A stretch of DNA of 64,000 nucleotides from Xanthobacter autotrophicus Py2 (GCA_000017645.1 CP000781.1:1330001-1394000); one strand, 5' to 3'; positions 10,069-21,864 are shown, numbered from the stretch's first letter. Numbers and translations: made by a program. The notes: generated by a model from the letters alone, not told the origin.

Positions 10069-10578
10069 TCAGGAGCAGCGCACATAGACCATGGTGCCGT
10101 AACGGCGGGCGACCTCGGGGTCGAGCCACTTCAGCACCAGCACGTTGCCGTCGAAGCGCACCACCTGCCGGTCGCGCTCGCCGCCCGCCGGGTCATCGGG
10201 GGGGCCGATATAGGTCGGGCCGCCGGCCACCTGCTTCGACACCACTTCGGTCAGCTTGTTGTCGTCGGCGAGATACATCATGACGCCGCCATTGGTGCCG
10301 GCGGTGATGACATAGGGGTTGGAGCACTGAGCCCGCGCCTGGTTCTCTGTCCGGGTGGCGTCGTCGGGACGGTGATAGGCGGCCAGGCCCCAGCGGCCCA
10401 CCAGGCGGTCGGGCGGGATCGGGCTGGTGAATTGCGGGCGGGCCGGGGGCGGCGGCTCAGTGGGGCCGCTCGCGCAGCCGGCGAGGGTCAGCGCCAGTCC
10501 GGTTATGGCAACGCCCAGAAGGCCGGCGCGCCGCGTGGCGCCCACATGCGACTTCGATCCCGCAAACATCTTCGTCAT
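10069..10578 (-). CDS. Small outer-membrane or periplasmic lipoprotein, unknown function
   Basis: About 169 aa from [10 protein letters not shown] basic N-region and hydrophobic core ([13 protein letters not shown]) end in the lipobox LAGC (cleavage before the Cys at about residue 33), so the protein should be lipidated and exported. The mature part starts Pro-rich, then carries a compact domain ([10 protein letters not shown] ... [23 protein letters not shown]) ending in CS. I do not recognise a family with certainty; the pattern resembles conserved rhizobial hypothetical lipoproteins. An in-frame ATG at 10653 is possible, but the shorter form gives a proper signal peptide. Confidence 0.75.
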   Translation of the reverse strand: MTKMFAGSKSHVGATRRAGLLGVAITGLALTLAGCASGPTEPPPPARPQFTSPIPPDRLVGRWGLAAYHRPDDATRTENQARAQCSNPYVITAGTNGGVMMYLADDNKLTEVVSKQVAGGPTYIGPPDDPAGGERDRQVVRFDGNVLVLKWLDPEVARRYGTMVYVRCS

Positions 10579-10800
10579 GTGATTTCCGAGGCCTCCCGCC
10601 GCCTGGGATCCGTTGTCCGATCGCCCGCCATACCAGCCGGTTGCACCGACCATACTGGCTGGCGCCGCCCGCGTCGATGCCGCCGCGCCCCGCGAATCGC
10701 GAAGGTTCGGCGCCAGTGTGCCGCAAAGCTAGACCATGTGGGTTACGGCTTTCCTAGCTGTCCTTTGGGGCAGCCGGTCGGATCTCATGCTGCAGCGCGC
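10579..10800. other. Non-coding spacer upstream of the groES promoter
   Basis: Between the lipoprotein start and the groE promoter (10801). It must contain the lipoprotein promoter. I see no RNA gene, no repeat family member and no convincing small ORF. Confidence 0.5.
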
Positions 10801-10831
10801 CTTGACGGGGCGGGGTGGCCCGCTTATCTCC
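10801..10831 (+). promoter_or_regulatory. RpoH (sigma-32)-type promoter of groES-groEL
   Basis: CTTGACG at 10801 and CTTATCTCCG at 10822 match the alphaproteobacterial heat-shock consensus (CTTG, 17-18 bp, CYTATNTNNG). The TTGACG hexamer could also serve the housekeeping sigma factor. The CIRCE operator starts about 10 bp downstream, at the expected transcript start. Confidence 0.8.
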
Positions 10832-10840
10832 GCTGCGAGC

Positions 10841-10867
10841 TTGGCACTCCACCTTGGAGAGTGCCAG
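10841..10867 (+). promoter_or_regulatory. CIRCE operator for HrcA repressor
   Basis: TTGGCACTC, 9-bp spacer, GAGTGCCAG: a near-perfect copy of the CIRCE inverted repeat (TTAGCACTC-N9-GAGTGCTAA). It lies in the groES leader, 45 bp before the ATG. HrcA binding here would repress groE until heat shock. Confidence 0.92.
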
Positions 10868-10911
10868 AACCGGCGGGCCAGAGGCTCGCGTCCCTCGGAG
10901 AGGTAAAAACA

Positions 10912-11202
10912 ATGTCCTTCCGTCCCCTGCACGACCGCGTCGTGGTCAAGCGCATCGAAGCCGAGCAGAAGACCGCCGGCGGCATCATCATCCCCGACAC
11001 CGCCAAGGAAAAGCCCCAGGAGGGCGAGGTGATCGCGGTGGGCGCCGGTGCGCGCGACGAGGCCGGCAAGCTGGTTCCCCTCGACGTGAAGGCGGGCGAC
11101 CGGGTGCTGTTCGGCAAGTGGTCCGGCACCGAAGTGAAGATCGACGGCCAGGACCTTCTCATCATGAAGGAGAGCGACATCCTCGGTGTCATCACCAAGT
11201 GA
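10912..11202 (+). CDS. groES: Co-chaperonin GroES (Hsp10)
   Basis: Heptameric lid of the GroEL folding chamber. 96 aa, standard length, starting [15 protein letters not shown]; the mobile loop is [22 protein letters not shown] ribosome site precedes the ATG at 10912. First gene of the groES-groEL operon, 106 bp before groEL, controlled by the RpoH-type promoter and CIRCE just upstream. Confidence 0.98.
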   Translation: MSFRPLHDRVVVKRIEAEQKTAGGIIIPDTAKEKPQEGEVIAVGAGARDEAGKLVPLDVKAGDRVLFGKWSGTEVKIDGQDLLIMKESDILGVITK

Positions 11203-11299
11203 GTGGTGTTGCCGGTTGAGTGTCGCTGCCGCGTGCGGGTTTCGCCAAGTGATGCCAGGTGATGGCGGCCTGAACGCACCCCATAATCCCAGAATTTAG

Positions 11300-12955
<1,656 letters not shown>

Positions 12956-12985
12956 GGAAGTCTGTTCGTCTCTAAGTTTGCGAGA

Positions 12986-13016
12986 GGGCGCGGCTTCGGC
13001 CGCGCCCTTTTCGTTT
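12986..13016 (+). terminator. Rho-independent terminator of groES-groEL
   Basis: Perfect 9-bp GC stem GGGCGCGGC/GCCGCGCCC closed by a TTCG tetraloop (C-UUCG-G) and followed by TTTTCGTTT, 30 bp after the groEL stop. This is the strongest terminator in the window. Confidence 0.93.
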
Positions 13017-13128
13017 GGCTGGTCGGCTCGATCAGCTCGCTCTCGTGCCCCGGCCGACAGGGGTGAACCGCCGCCGCTTGAAAGTTTGCTTGGACGGGTG
13101 CTCCCGGCCCCGTCCGATGCTTCAGGAC

Positions 13129-13237
13129 CGTCATGGCCGGGCCTGTCCCGGCCATCCACGCGGGAAGGCTGGGAACAATTTTCGCATGCTATTCCAGGCA
13201 GTTCGGGGTGGACGCCCGGGACAAGCCCGGGCATGAC
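13129..13237. repeat. Family A composite palindromic element, copy 1
   Basis: Two 30-bp arms in inverted orientation. The left arm (13129-13162) is GTCATGGCCGGGCCTG..., itself a hairpin; the right arm (13208-13237) is the reverse version (GCCCGGGACAAGCCCGGGC). Total 109 bp. The other composites are at 32240, 53356 and 56840. With the groEL terminator it fills the 325-bp gap between groEL and selO; nothing else is seen there. Confidence 0.85.
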
Positions 13238-13280
13238 GGGGGTGGTCGCGGTAATACCGGTCTTGATTTCAACCGGTCCC

Positions 13281-14765
13281 TCACGTCCCGCAGAAGGTCT
13301 GGTAGCCTTCCATGGACGGTGGCAGGCCGGCATAGGCGGCAAACGCCGGCTGCTCCTCGAAGGGGTGTGCCAGCACCGTGTTCAGCGTCTCGAACGGCGC
13401 GAAATCGCCCTCCGTCGCCGACGCGATCACCTGTTCCACCAGATGGTTGCGCGGGATGAAGAGGGGATTGACGCGGTCCATGGCCGCGCGGGTCGCCGCG
13501 CCGTCGCGCCCGGTGGCGGCGAGGCGCTCGCGCCAGCGGGTGGTCCAGGCGTCGAAGGCGTCCCGGTCGAGGAACAGGTCGCGCACTGGCCCCCCGGCCT
13601 CCGGGTCGGCGGCGAGGGCCCCGAGCCGGCGGAAGGTGAGGGTGAAGTCGGCCTTGGACTCGGCCATCACCGACAGCAGCTCAAGGGCGAGGGTGGTGTC
13701 CTCCTCGCTCGCTTCCCCGTCCGGCCCCGCAAGGCCGATCTTGGCGACGAGGCCGGAATGGTACGCCGCCCTGAAGCGCGCCGGGAACTCCTTCAAGGCG
13801 CCGTTGGCCGCGGCGACGGCGGCCTCCTTGTCCTCGCCCAGCAGCGGGATCAGGCATTCGGCGAGGCGGGCCAGGTTCCAGTGGGCGATGTCCGGCTGGT
13901 TGCCATAGGCGTAGCGGCCCATCTGGTCGATGGAGGAGAACACCGTTTCCGGATCGTAGGCGTCCATGAAGGCGCAAGGGCCGTAATCGATGGTCTCGCC
14001 GGAGACCGACATGTTGTCCGTGTTCATCACCCCGTGGATGAAGCCCACCAGAAGCCAGCGCGCCACCAGCGCCGCCTGCCGGCCGATGACGCCGTTCAGC
14101 AGCGCCAGATAGGGTTCGGGGGTGCCGGCCAGCTCGGGATAATGCCTGGCGATGGTGTAGTCGGCCAGCTGGCGCACCGCGTCGGTGGCCTTGCGGGCGG
14201 CGAAGAACTGGAAGGTGCCGATGCGGATATGGCTCGCCGCCACCCGCGCCAGCACGGCGCCCGGCAGCGGGCGGTCGCGCAGCACCGGCTCGCCGGTGGT
14301 CACTGCTGCCAGCGCCCGCGTGGTGGGGATGCCCAGCGCCGCCATGGCCTCGCTCACAATATATTCGCGCAGCACCGGACCCAGCGCCGCCCGCCCGTCG
14401 CCGCGGCGGGAGAAGGGGGTGGGGCCGGAGCCCTTCAGCTGGATGTCGCGGCGCCGGCCGGCGCGGTCCACCACCTCGCCCAAAAGGATCGCCCGCCCGT
14501 CGCCGAGCTGGGGCGTGAACTGGCCGAACTGGTGCCCGGCATAAGCCAGCGCGATGGGGTCGGCGCCTTCCGGCACGTGCTGGCCGGCGAACATCTCCAC
14601 CGCGTGAGGGGTAGCCAGCGCTTCGGGGTCGAGGCCCAGTTCCTCCGCGAGGGGGGCGTTGACCTTCACGAGGCCGGGCGCGGTCACCGGGGTGGGCGTA
14701 GCGGGGGCATAGAAGCCCGGCAGGTCGCGGGCGTAGGAATTGTCGAAGGGGAAAGGGGCGGACAT
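13281..14765 (-). CDS. selO: Protein adenylyltransferase SelO (YdiU/UPF0061 family)
   Basis: Pseudokinase-fold enzyme that AMPylates proteins, linked in other bacteria to redox stress. 494 aa, typical for the family. The start [19 protein letters not shown] resembles the E. coli protein. The nucleotide-binding features are [36 protein letters not shown] and [23 protein letters not shown]. The C-terminus ends in FCGT: the Cys occupies the place of selenocysteine in eukaryotic SelO. The open frame runs to 14963, but the conserved protein begins at the ATG at 14765. Confidence 0.93.
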   Translation of the reverse strand: MSAPFPFDNSYARDLPGFYAPATPTPVTAPGLVKVNAPLAEELGLDPEALATPHAVEMFAGQHVPEGADPIALAYAGHQFGQFTPQLGDGRAILLGEVVDRAGRRRDIQLKGSGPTPFSRRGDGRAALGPVLREYIVSEAMAALGIPTTRALAAVTTGEPVLRDRPLPGAVLARVAASHIRIGTFQFFAARKATDAVRQLADYTIARHYPELAGTPEPYLALLNGVIGRQAALVARWLLVGFIHGVMNTDNMSVSGETIDYGPCAFMDAYDPETVFSSIDQMGRYAYGNQPDIAHWNLARLAECLIPLLGEDKEAAVAAANGALKEFPARFRAAYHSGLVAKIGLAGPDGEASEEDTTLALELLSVMAESKADFTLTFRRLGALAADPEAGGPVRDLFLDRDAFDAWTTRWRERLAATGRDGAATRAAMDRVNPLFIPRNHLVEQVIASATEGDFAPFETLNTVLAHPFEEQPAFAAYAGLPPSMEGYQTFCGT

Positions 14766-14865
14766 GGTGCGGCAATCTCCCCCGGGGCGGAAAAGGGGCA
14801 GACCCCCCGGGCCGTCAACGAACAAGGAAAAGGTGGGGGCTCCCCCCGGCGATGTCCAGCCGGCG

Positions 14866-15741
14866 TCACGCCACGGCGTAGAGCGGATGCTCGCGGCGCA
14901 GCTCCTCCAGCAGGATCTCCTCCACCTTGGCGAGGGCCGGCGGGCGGCTGCCGGGGCGGCCATAGAGCACGAACTCCATGTCCGGCAGGCTGGCGCGGTC
15001 GAGGTCGGCCACCACCGCGAGGTCGGGCCTCAGCGCGCGCGGCGAGCGCACGGTGACGCCGATGCCCGCGCCCACCGCCGCCATCAGCCCTGGCAGGCTG
15101 GGGCTGGTGAAGGCGATGCGGAAGGCCCGGCCCGCCGCATTGAGCGCCGAGATGGCGGCGCTGCGGCAGATGCAGGGGTTCTCGAACAGCACCAGCGGCA
15201 CCGGGGCCTCCCGGTCGAGGCGCAGGTGGCGGGCGGCGATCCACACCATGGGTTCGCGCAGCAGCAGGGTGGTGGGCAGGTCGCTCTCGTTGCGCAGGCC
15301 CACCGCGATGTCGAGGTCCTCCGCTTTCAGCTTGTCCAGCATGGTGACGGTGGTGCACACGCGCACCGTGATGGGGGCCTGGGGAAAGCTGGCCGCGAGG
15401 CGATAGAGGATGCGCTTCATCACGTCTTCGCCCACGTCCTGCACGAAGCCGAGCCGTAGCGGCTGGGCGAAGGCGCCGTGGACGTGCTGGGTGAGCACCC
15501 GGTCGTTAAGGTCGAGGAGACGGCGGGCATCCTCCAGGAAGGCGCCGCCGCGCGGGGTGGGGGAGACCGCACGGCCGCGCCGTTCCAGCACCTGGAAGCC
15601 GAGGGATTCAGCCAGCCGGTCCATCTGCAGGCTCACGGCCGACTGGCTGCGCCCCACCTTGCGCGCGGCCGCCGAGATGGAGCCCAGATCGGCCACCGCC
15701 GCGAAGCTGCGCAGGAGATCGAGATCGAGGTTGCGGATCAT
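14866..15741 (-). CDS. LysR-family transcriptional regulator
   Basis: 291 aa from [20 protein letters not shown], the standard LysR length. The N-terminal winged helix-turn-helix is [27 protein letters not shown]; the remainder is a periplasmic-binding-protein-like effector domain. A longer start at 15780 would lie inside the operator region and is less likely. It is divergent from the tautomerase gene with a 96-bp AT-rich intergenic region full of inverted repeats, the classical layout for a LysR regulator and its target. The inducer is unknown. Confidence 0.88.
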   Translation of the reverse strand: MIRNLDLDLLRSFAAVADLGSISAAARKVGRSQSAVSLQMDRLAESLGFQVLERRGRAVSPTPRGGAFLEDARRLLDLNDRVLTQHVHGAFAQPLRLGFVQDVGEDVMKRILYRLAASFPQAPITVRVCTTVTMLDKLKAEDLDIAVGLRNESDLPTTLLLREPMVWIAARHLRLDREAPVPLVLFENPCICRSAAISALNAAGRAFRIAFTSPSLPGLMAAVGAGIGVTVRSPRALRPDLAVVADLDRASLPDMEFVLYGRPGSRPPALAKVEEILLEELRREHPLYAVA

Positions 15742-15744
15742 GAT

Positions 15745-15790
15745 ATGAGAATATCCGATTTCTCGGATTTTAGAATTCAAATTTTCTCAT
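15745..15790. promoter_or_regulatory. Operator region between the LysR gene and the tautomerase
   Basis: Two nested dyads: ATGAGAA (15745-15751) with TTCTCAT (15784-15790), and ATCCGA-TTTC-TCGGAT (15753-15768). The stretch is markedly AT-rich for this genome. LysR proteins bind such interrupted dyads in divergent promoters, so this is the likely autoregulatory and target site. Confidence 0.7.
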
Positions 15791-15837
15791 GCGAAGGCGC
15801 GGCGTAGGGTGACGCCATCAACCCGATGGAGACCCTC

Positions 15838-16245
15838 ATGCCCCTTCTTGATGTGAAGCTGTCCGGCACGCCGGATGCCGCGCTCGCCGCCACGGTCGCG
15901 GCCACCCTGTCCGATCTCACCGCCCGCATCCTGCACAAGGACCCGAAGGTGACGGCGGTCGCGATTTCCTTCGTGCCGCGGGAGCAGTGGTTCGTGGGCG
16001 GCGCGTCGCTGGCGGCGAAGACGGCCTCGTCCTTCGCCCTCGACATCCAGGTGGTGGACGGCACCAACACCAAGGACGAGAAGGCGGCCTATCTGGAAGC
16101 CGTGTTCGCCGCCATGGGCGCCCTGCTGCCGGACCTCGATCCGGAGAGCTACATCCTGGTGCGCGAGGTGAAGGCCGACGCCTACGGCTACGGCGGGCGC
16201 ACCCAGGAAAGCCGCTATGTGGAGAAGAAGCTGAAGGCGGCGTGA
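15838..16245 (+). CDS. Tautomerase-superfamily protein (4-oxalocrotonate tautomerase-like)
   Basis: 135 aa from the ATG at 15838, which gives MPLLDVKL: Pro directly after the initiator Met is the catalytic base of this superfamily and decides the start. GGAGA lies 6 nt upstream. An in-frame ATG at 15826 would bury the proline and is rejected. The length suggests a two-motif or MIF-sized subunit, not a 62-aa 4-OT. The substrate is unknown; it is probably controlled by the divergent LysR regulator. Confidence 0.8.
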   Translation: MPLLDVKLSGTPDAALAATVAATLSDLTARILHKDPKVTAVAISFVPREQWFVGGASLAAKTASSFALDIQVVDGTNTKDEKAAYLEAVFAAMGALLPDLDPESYILVREVKADAYGYGGRTQESRYVEKKLKAA

Positions 16246-16275
16246 GGGCGGGCGCCGGGGGCCTGGTCCTGTGAG

Positions 16276-16303
16276 AACCCTCCCCCGTAAGCGGGAGAGG
16301 GGG
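16276..16303. repeat. Family B palindromic repeat between tautomerase and dsbA-like genes
   Basis: AACCCTCCCCCGTAAGCGGG... forms a GC-rich hairpin in the 127-bp gap between convergent genes, where it may also act as a two-way terminator although no T-run is seen. Confidence 0.65.
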
Positions 16304-16372
16304 AGACTGCGCCTACGGTCTCGCGAGGCTCCGCCTAACTTATAGCCGAACGAGCCGCCCCCAATTACTGCC

Positions 16373-17038
16373 TCACTTGCCGGCGAGCAGCGGGGCAAGC
16401 TCCTTGTCCCACTCGGCGATGCCGAGGGCGCCGGAGATCTTCTTGCCGTTGATGAAGAAGGTGGGGGTCGCGTTCACGCCCAGCTCCTTGTTGGCGTAGA
16501 GGGCGCTTTCCTGCACCTTTTCGCCCAGGGTCTGGTCGGTGAGGCACTTCTCAAAATCGGCCTGGCTCATGCCCGCCTGCTTGGCTACGGCCAGAAGACC
16601 GGCCGCCGGGTCCTGGCTGTAGGCCCAGGCCTTCTGCGTCTCGAACAGGGTCGAGACCATGGGGAAATATTTGTCGTCCGGCATGCAGCGGGCCAGCATG
16701 AAAGCGGCGGTGGCCACCGGCTCGAACGGGAATTCGCGGAAGATGAAGCGCACCTTGCCGGTGTCGATATACTTCGTCTTCAGCTCCGGGAAGGTGGTGG
16801 TGTGGAAGGCGGCGCAGTGGCTGCAGGTCGCCGAGGCGTATTCCACCACCGTCACCGGCGCCGTGGCGCTGCCGATCGCCTTCTCCGGCAGGGGGCTCGC
16901 GGCGGGGGCCATGAGCTTGGCCTGCTCGACGGTCTGCGCGGCGGCCGGCTCGAACGGCACGGTGAGGCCGAGGCCCAGGCCGGCGGCGAGGGCGGCAAGT
17001 CCGGCTCCGGCCAGGAAGCGGCGGCGATCGAGAATCAT
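16373..17038 (-). CDS. DsbA-like periplasmic thiol-disulfide oxidoreductase
   Basis: 221 aa from MILDRRRFLAGAGLAAL. The start with RRRF followed by a hydrophobic stretch looks like a twin-arginine signal, cleaved near EPAAA. The active site is CSHC in VEYASATCSHCAAFH; the thioredoxin cis-Pro segment is VNATPTFFINGK. DsbA/ScsC-type (thioredoxin_4) proteins of this size sit next to dciA and mutY in many Rhizobiales. ATG 17038 has GGAG 6 nt upstream; ATG 17044 would have no spacing. CSHC differs from the common CPHC and may change the redox potential. Confidence 0.88.
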   Translation of the reverse strand: MILDRRRFLAGAGLAALAAGLGLGLTVPFEPAAAQTVEQAKLMAPAASPLPEKAIGSATAPVTVVEYASATCSHCAAFHTTTFPELKTKYIDTGKVRFIFREFPFEPVATAAFMLARCMPDDKYFPMVSTLFETQKAWAYSQDPAAGLLAVAKQAGMSQADFEKCLTDQTLGEKVQESALYANKELGVNATPTFFINGKKISGALGIAEWDKELAPLLAGK

Positions 17039-17258
17039 GGACATCTCCGAAAGGTCCGGCGTCGGATCCGGCGGTCCCGCGCGGGCGGGAGCCGGATGCG
17101 CCATATCGCCGAAGCTATTGAGCGCAAAGCACGGGTAGGAGCGGGACAGGGCACCCCGCCGGTGGAATCCATGGCGCTCTAACATGTCGCCCGTATGGCG
17201 GCAAACCTTGCGCTGATCACAGCTTGTTCAGTGCCGCCGCGGGCCCGCCGAAAGCGGT

Positions 17259-17756
17259 TCAGCCGTGCCCGCGCTCGCGCCGCACCAGCGCACCGAGGCG
17301 GGCGAGGGAGGCGGCCAGCGCCTCGTCCTCGAAGGCGCCAATTTCCCCGCGCACGGCGGCGATGGTCGCCGGCTCGGGCTTGGGCGGCGGAAGCTGGCGG
17401 GCGTGGCGCTGGGGCACCGGCCCCTGGCGCAAGGCGAGGCGCCCCACGCAGCGCCAGCCGAAATAGGCATTGATGCGCTCCACCACCACGCCGGCCGCAT
17501 ATTGCAGCTCGATGGCATAGGCCCCTTCCACCCGCACCACGAGGGTTGCGGCGGCGCCGTCCTCCTTGGGCCATTGCAGGCGTACGGGCATGCAGCGCGG
17601 GGCAAGGTCCGGCCCCACGATCTCGTCCCAGTGGGTCACCACCTCCACCACCGAGAAGCCCGCCTTGCCGCACAGGTCCGAGATGCTCGGCGCGACGAAG
17701 TCGGCGAGCGGCCGGGGGCCGGACTGGCGGCGGAGCATGCGGGGCGGGTTCGACAC
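17259..17756 (-). CDS. dciA: DciA/DUF721-family protein
   Basis: DciA proteins load or assist the replicative helicase DnaB in bacteria lacking DnaC. About 165 aa. The conserved part runs PLADFVAPSISDLCGKAGFS ... VTHWDEIVGPDLAPRCMPVRL ... VVRVEGAYAIELQYAAGVVVERINAYFG, the DUF721 core. Start choice is uncertain: GTG at 17756 (MSNPPRMLRR) or ATG at 17738. It is divergent from mutY by about 70 bp and co-directional with the dsbA-like gene, the usual Rhizobiales arrangement. The smc gene that often follows is absent here. Confidence 0.8.
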   Translation of the reverse strand: MSNPPRMLRRQSGPRPLADFVAPSISDLCGKAGFSVVEVVTHWDEIVGPDLAPRCMPVRLQWPKEDGAAATLVVRVEGAYAIELQYAAGVVVERINAYFGWRCVGRLALRQGPVPQRHARQLPPPKPEPATIAAVRGEIGAFEDEALAASLARLGALVRRERGHG

Positions 17757-17828
17757 GGGGCGTCTCTGAATGGGGAAGAGGGCGCGGCACCCCTTGTCCT
17801 GCGGCGCCGGCGCGGCCACCTTGGCCGC

Positions 17829-19043
17829 ATGACATCCTCCCCCGCCGCAAGAGCCACGGCAAGAGCCGCAGCGAGAGCCGCAGCGCGCGCCGCTGCGAGA
17901 GCGACTGCGCGGGCCTCGGCCCATGCCGCAGCCAGTCCGGACGCAACAAGCTCCAGCGCTCCTGTCGCCGCGCCCGTGCCATCGGCCCCCGGCGGACCCG
18001 ATCCTGCCGCGCTGCTCGCCTGGTACGACCGTCACCGCCGCCGCCTGCCCTGGCGGGCCGAGCCGGGGCGGCGGGCCGATCCCTACCATGTGTTCCTCTC
18101 CGAGATCATGTTGCAGCAGACCACGGTGAAGGCGGTGGGGCCGTATTTCGGGGCCTTCCTGGCCCGCTGGCCCAGCGTGTCGCATCTCGCCGACGCGCCG
18201 CTGGAGGAGGTGCTCTCCGCCTGGGCGGGGCTCGGCTATTACGCCCGCGCCCGCAATCTGCACGCCTGCGCCAGGGCGGTGGTGGACCGCCACGGCGGAG
18301 CGTTTCCGGATGCCGAGGCGGCGCTGCTGGATCTTCCCGGCATTGGCCCCTACACGGCCGCCGCCATCGCCGCCATCGCCTTCGACCGGCCGGCAAGCCC
18401 GGTGGACGGCAATATCGAGCGCGTCATCTCCCGCCTCTATGCCATCGGCGAGCCGTTGCCGGGGGCGAAACCCGCCATCAAGGCCCGAGCCGCCGCGCTG
18501 ACGCCGCCGGATCGGCCAGGGGATTTCGCCCAGGCCATGATGGATCTCGGCGCCACCATCTGCACGCCGAAATCCCCCGCCTGCTCGCTCTGCCCCTGGA
18601 TGGAGCCGTGCGCGGCGCGGGCCGAGGGCGATGCCGCCCGCTATCCGGTGAAGGCGCCCAAGGGCGACAAGCCCCGGCGCGAGGGCACCGCCTTCCTCGC
18701 CGTGCGGGCGGATGGCGCGGTGCTGCTGCGCACCCGGCCGGACAAGGGCCTTCTGGCGAAGATGACGGAAGTGCCCTCCACCCCCTGGGACAGCCGGGCG
18801 GGGGCGAAGGCGCCGGCGCGCGCCGAGGATCACGCCCCCTTCCCGACCCGCTGGCGCGCTGTGCCGGGGGTGGTGGAGCACGTCTTCACCCATTTTGCGC
18901 TGACGCTGAAGGTGCTCCGCGCCGACCTGCCCGCTGCCACGCCGGCCCCGGAGGGCCATCGCTGGGTGCGGCCGGAGGGCTTCGGGCGGGAGGCGCTGCC
19001 CTCGCTCATGCGCAAGGTGCTGGCCCACGGGGGGATCGAGTAG
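17829..19043 (+). CDS. mutY: A/G-specific adenine DNA glycosylase
   Basis: Removes adenine mispaired with 8-oxoguanine. 404 aa, about 50 longer than usual. After an odd N-terminal tail the glycosylase domain starts at LLAWYDRHRRRLPWR; SEIMLQQTTV carries the catalytic Glu, LPGIGPYTAAAI is the HhH motif, VDGNIERV holds the catalytic Asp, and CTPKSPACSLCPWMEPC gives the C-x6-C-x2-C-x5-C [4Fe-4S] ligands. The C-terminal NUDIX-like domain recognises 8-oxoG. Residues 6-35 are an Ala/Arg repeat (ARAAARAAARAAARATARA); no downstream Met exists before the domain, so the tail may be real. Confidence 0.93.
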   Translation: MTSSPAARATARAAARAAARAAARATARASAHAAASPDATSSSAPVAAPVPSAPGGPDPAALLAWYDRHRRRLPWRAEPGRRADPYHVFLSEIMLQQTTVKAVGPYFGAFLARWPSVSHLADAPLEEVLSAWAGLGYYARARNLHACARAVVDRHGGAFPDAEAALLDLPGIGPYTAAAIAAIAFDRPASPVDGNIERVISRLYAIGEPLPGAKPAIKARAAALTPPDRPGDFAQAMMDLGATICTPKSPACSLCPWMEPCAARAEGDAARYPVKAPKGDKPRREGTAFLAVRADGAVLLRTRPDKGLLAKMTEVPSTPWDSRAGAKAPARAEDHAPFPTRWRAVPGVVEHVFTHFALTLKVLRADLPAATPAPEGHRWVRPEGFGREALPSLMRKVLAHGGIE

Positions 19044-19070
19044 AGGACGGCCGCTGTCATCCCCCGAACC

Positions 19071-19103
19071 ACCGTCATCCCCGGCTTGACCGGGGAGGTC
19101 CAT
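19071..19103. repeat. Single arm of family A between convergent mutY and ccrM
   Basis: ACCGTCATCCCCGGCTTGAC... matches one arm of the family A repeat but has no inverted partner nearby. It lies in the 151-bp gap between convergent genes. Confidence 0.6.
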
Positions 19104-19194
19104 CAGGCATCCGTGGCCGGGCTTTGAAGAGGGGATGCTGCGGCCGGGATAGGCGGGCGTGACCGGCGTGCGTAAGTGGAGCGTCCCGGCTGGC

Positions 19195-20737
<1,543 letters not shown>

Positions 20738-21166
20738 ATGAGTGAGCTTTTCGCCGTATGTGCCACCTATGAGGTCGATGACGGCGACGCGCGCGGCTTC
20801 GTGCTGGCGCGGCTGGACGAGAATGGCGCCGTCAAGAGGTGGCCCATCCTCATCGCCCGCCAGTCCAAGAATTATTACGGCTACGAGAATGCCTGCCCCC
20901 ACGAGGGCACGCGCCTGGACCTGGTGCCGGGGGAGTTTCTCGACCGGGAGGGCAACTTCCTCACGTGCGGCCGGCACGGGGCGAAGTTTGATTTCGACAC
21001 CGGCCATTGCTTCATCGGCCCCTGCCAGGGCAAGGCGCTGACGCCCATCAAGCTCGTCATCGACGATGGCGACGTGTGCCTGGTGGATGTCGAGCTGGCC
21101 GAAGAAGACGGACTAGACATTGAGGACCCCAACGAGGTCCCCGAGGTCCTGATCACGGGCGATTGA
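20738..21166 (+). CDS. Small Rieske [2Fe-2S] protein
   Basis: 142 aa single-domain Rieske protein, presumably a soluble electron carrier or a subunit. Cluster ligands are in ACPHEGTRLD (C-x-H) and LTCGRHGAKFDFDTGHC (C-x2-H), the Rieske ferredoxin pattern. No signal peptide or membrane segment. The acidic C-terminus (ELAEEDGLDIEDPNEVPEV) is unlike ring-hydroxylating ferredoxins. It is followed 158 bp later, same strand, by an unrecognised 179-aa protein; no oxygenase, reductase or cytochrome gene is near. Partner and pathway are unknown. Confidence 0.85.
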   Translation: MSELFAVCATYEVDDGDARGFVLARLDENGAVKRWPILIARQSKNYYGYENACPHEGTRLDLVPGEFLDREGNFLTCGRHGAKFDFDTGHCFIGPCQGKALTPIKLVIDDGDVCLVDVELAEEDGLDIEDPNEVPEVLITGD

Positions 21167-21324
21167 CGCGGGCCCCACGGCCCGCCGACCAGAGGTCGCG
21201 CCCCTCGGGCGCGGCAGACCGCGACGGTGCGGTCCGCGCGGCACTCCCTGCCGCCGCGGGCGAGCGCACCGAAGGCAAGCCCACGACGACCTCCACCCCC
21301 GACCTCCATAAAGGACCAATCCTT

Positions 21325-21864
21325 ATGACTGCCATTGCAGATACGCCGTTTGCCAAGCTCGAAACCGAGGGGCGGCTGCTGAAGCCCAGCCTGAATGCCG
21401 ACACCCACGTGGCCGGCCGCTTCGGCTTTCGCGGCGAAATCTCCTATGACGGCCCGGAGACCCTCCTGAAGGAGGTCTTCGCCGTGTCCGAAGACGGCCA
21501 GCCGGCCATCGGCTTCCTCGCCGGCTCCATCGCCGAGTTCGAATCCCTGCCCAAGCTGGTCGAGACCTTCGGCTCGGCCTTCAATGCCGATGGCAAGTAT
21601 CTGATCTATATTGCGGACCTGCCCCAGGGCAATCGCCTGTCGATCCAGTTCGGCGATGTGAAGATCTTCGCCATCTTCATCGATGGAACGTCGGTCTATA
21701 ACGAGCTGATCGACACGTTCTACGTGGATAAGATCAAGTTGAAGAAGTACGATACCGCCGCCAAGCTCGACGCGCTGGCCGATGTGGGCCTGAAGTATTC
21801 CTCGCCTTCCGACTACAAGGAAGTGTCCTACGAAGACGGTCTGGCCATCAAGAACGCGGCCTGA
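21325..21864 (+). CDS. Unrecognised 179-aa soluble protein downstream of Rieske gene
   Basis: I do not recognise this family. It starts MTAIADTPFAKLETEGRLL; AAAGGA lies upstream of the ATG at 21325 (the frame is open back to 21163 but that part is low-complexity). It has no signal peptide, membrane segment or Cys/His cluster motif. The C-terminal third is rich in Lys, Tyr and Asp (FYVDKIKLKKYDTAAKLDAL), and the gene's GC content is visibly lower than its surroundings. It follows the Rieske gene on the same strand and may be co-transcribed. An alpha/beta domain seems likely from the alternating hydrophobic pattern (KYLIYIADLPQGNRLSIQFG, KIFAIFIDGTSVY). Confidence 0.75.
   Translation: MTAIADTPFAKLETEGRLLKPSLNADTHVAGRFGFRGEISYDGPETLLKEVFAVSEDGQPAIGFLAGSIAEFESLPKLVETFGSAFNADGKYLIYIADLPQGNRLSIQFGDVKIFAIFIDGTSVYNELIDTFYVDKIKLKKYDTAAKLDALADVGLKYSSPSDYKEVSYEDGLAIKNAA

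Noticed and set aside
21163..21324. Longer N-terminus for the 179-aa protein, overlapping the Rieske stop
   Set aside because: Low-complexity Arg/Pro/Ala stretch; better ribosome site before ATG 21325.
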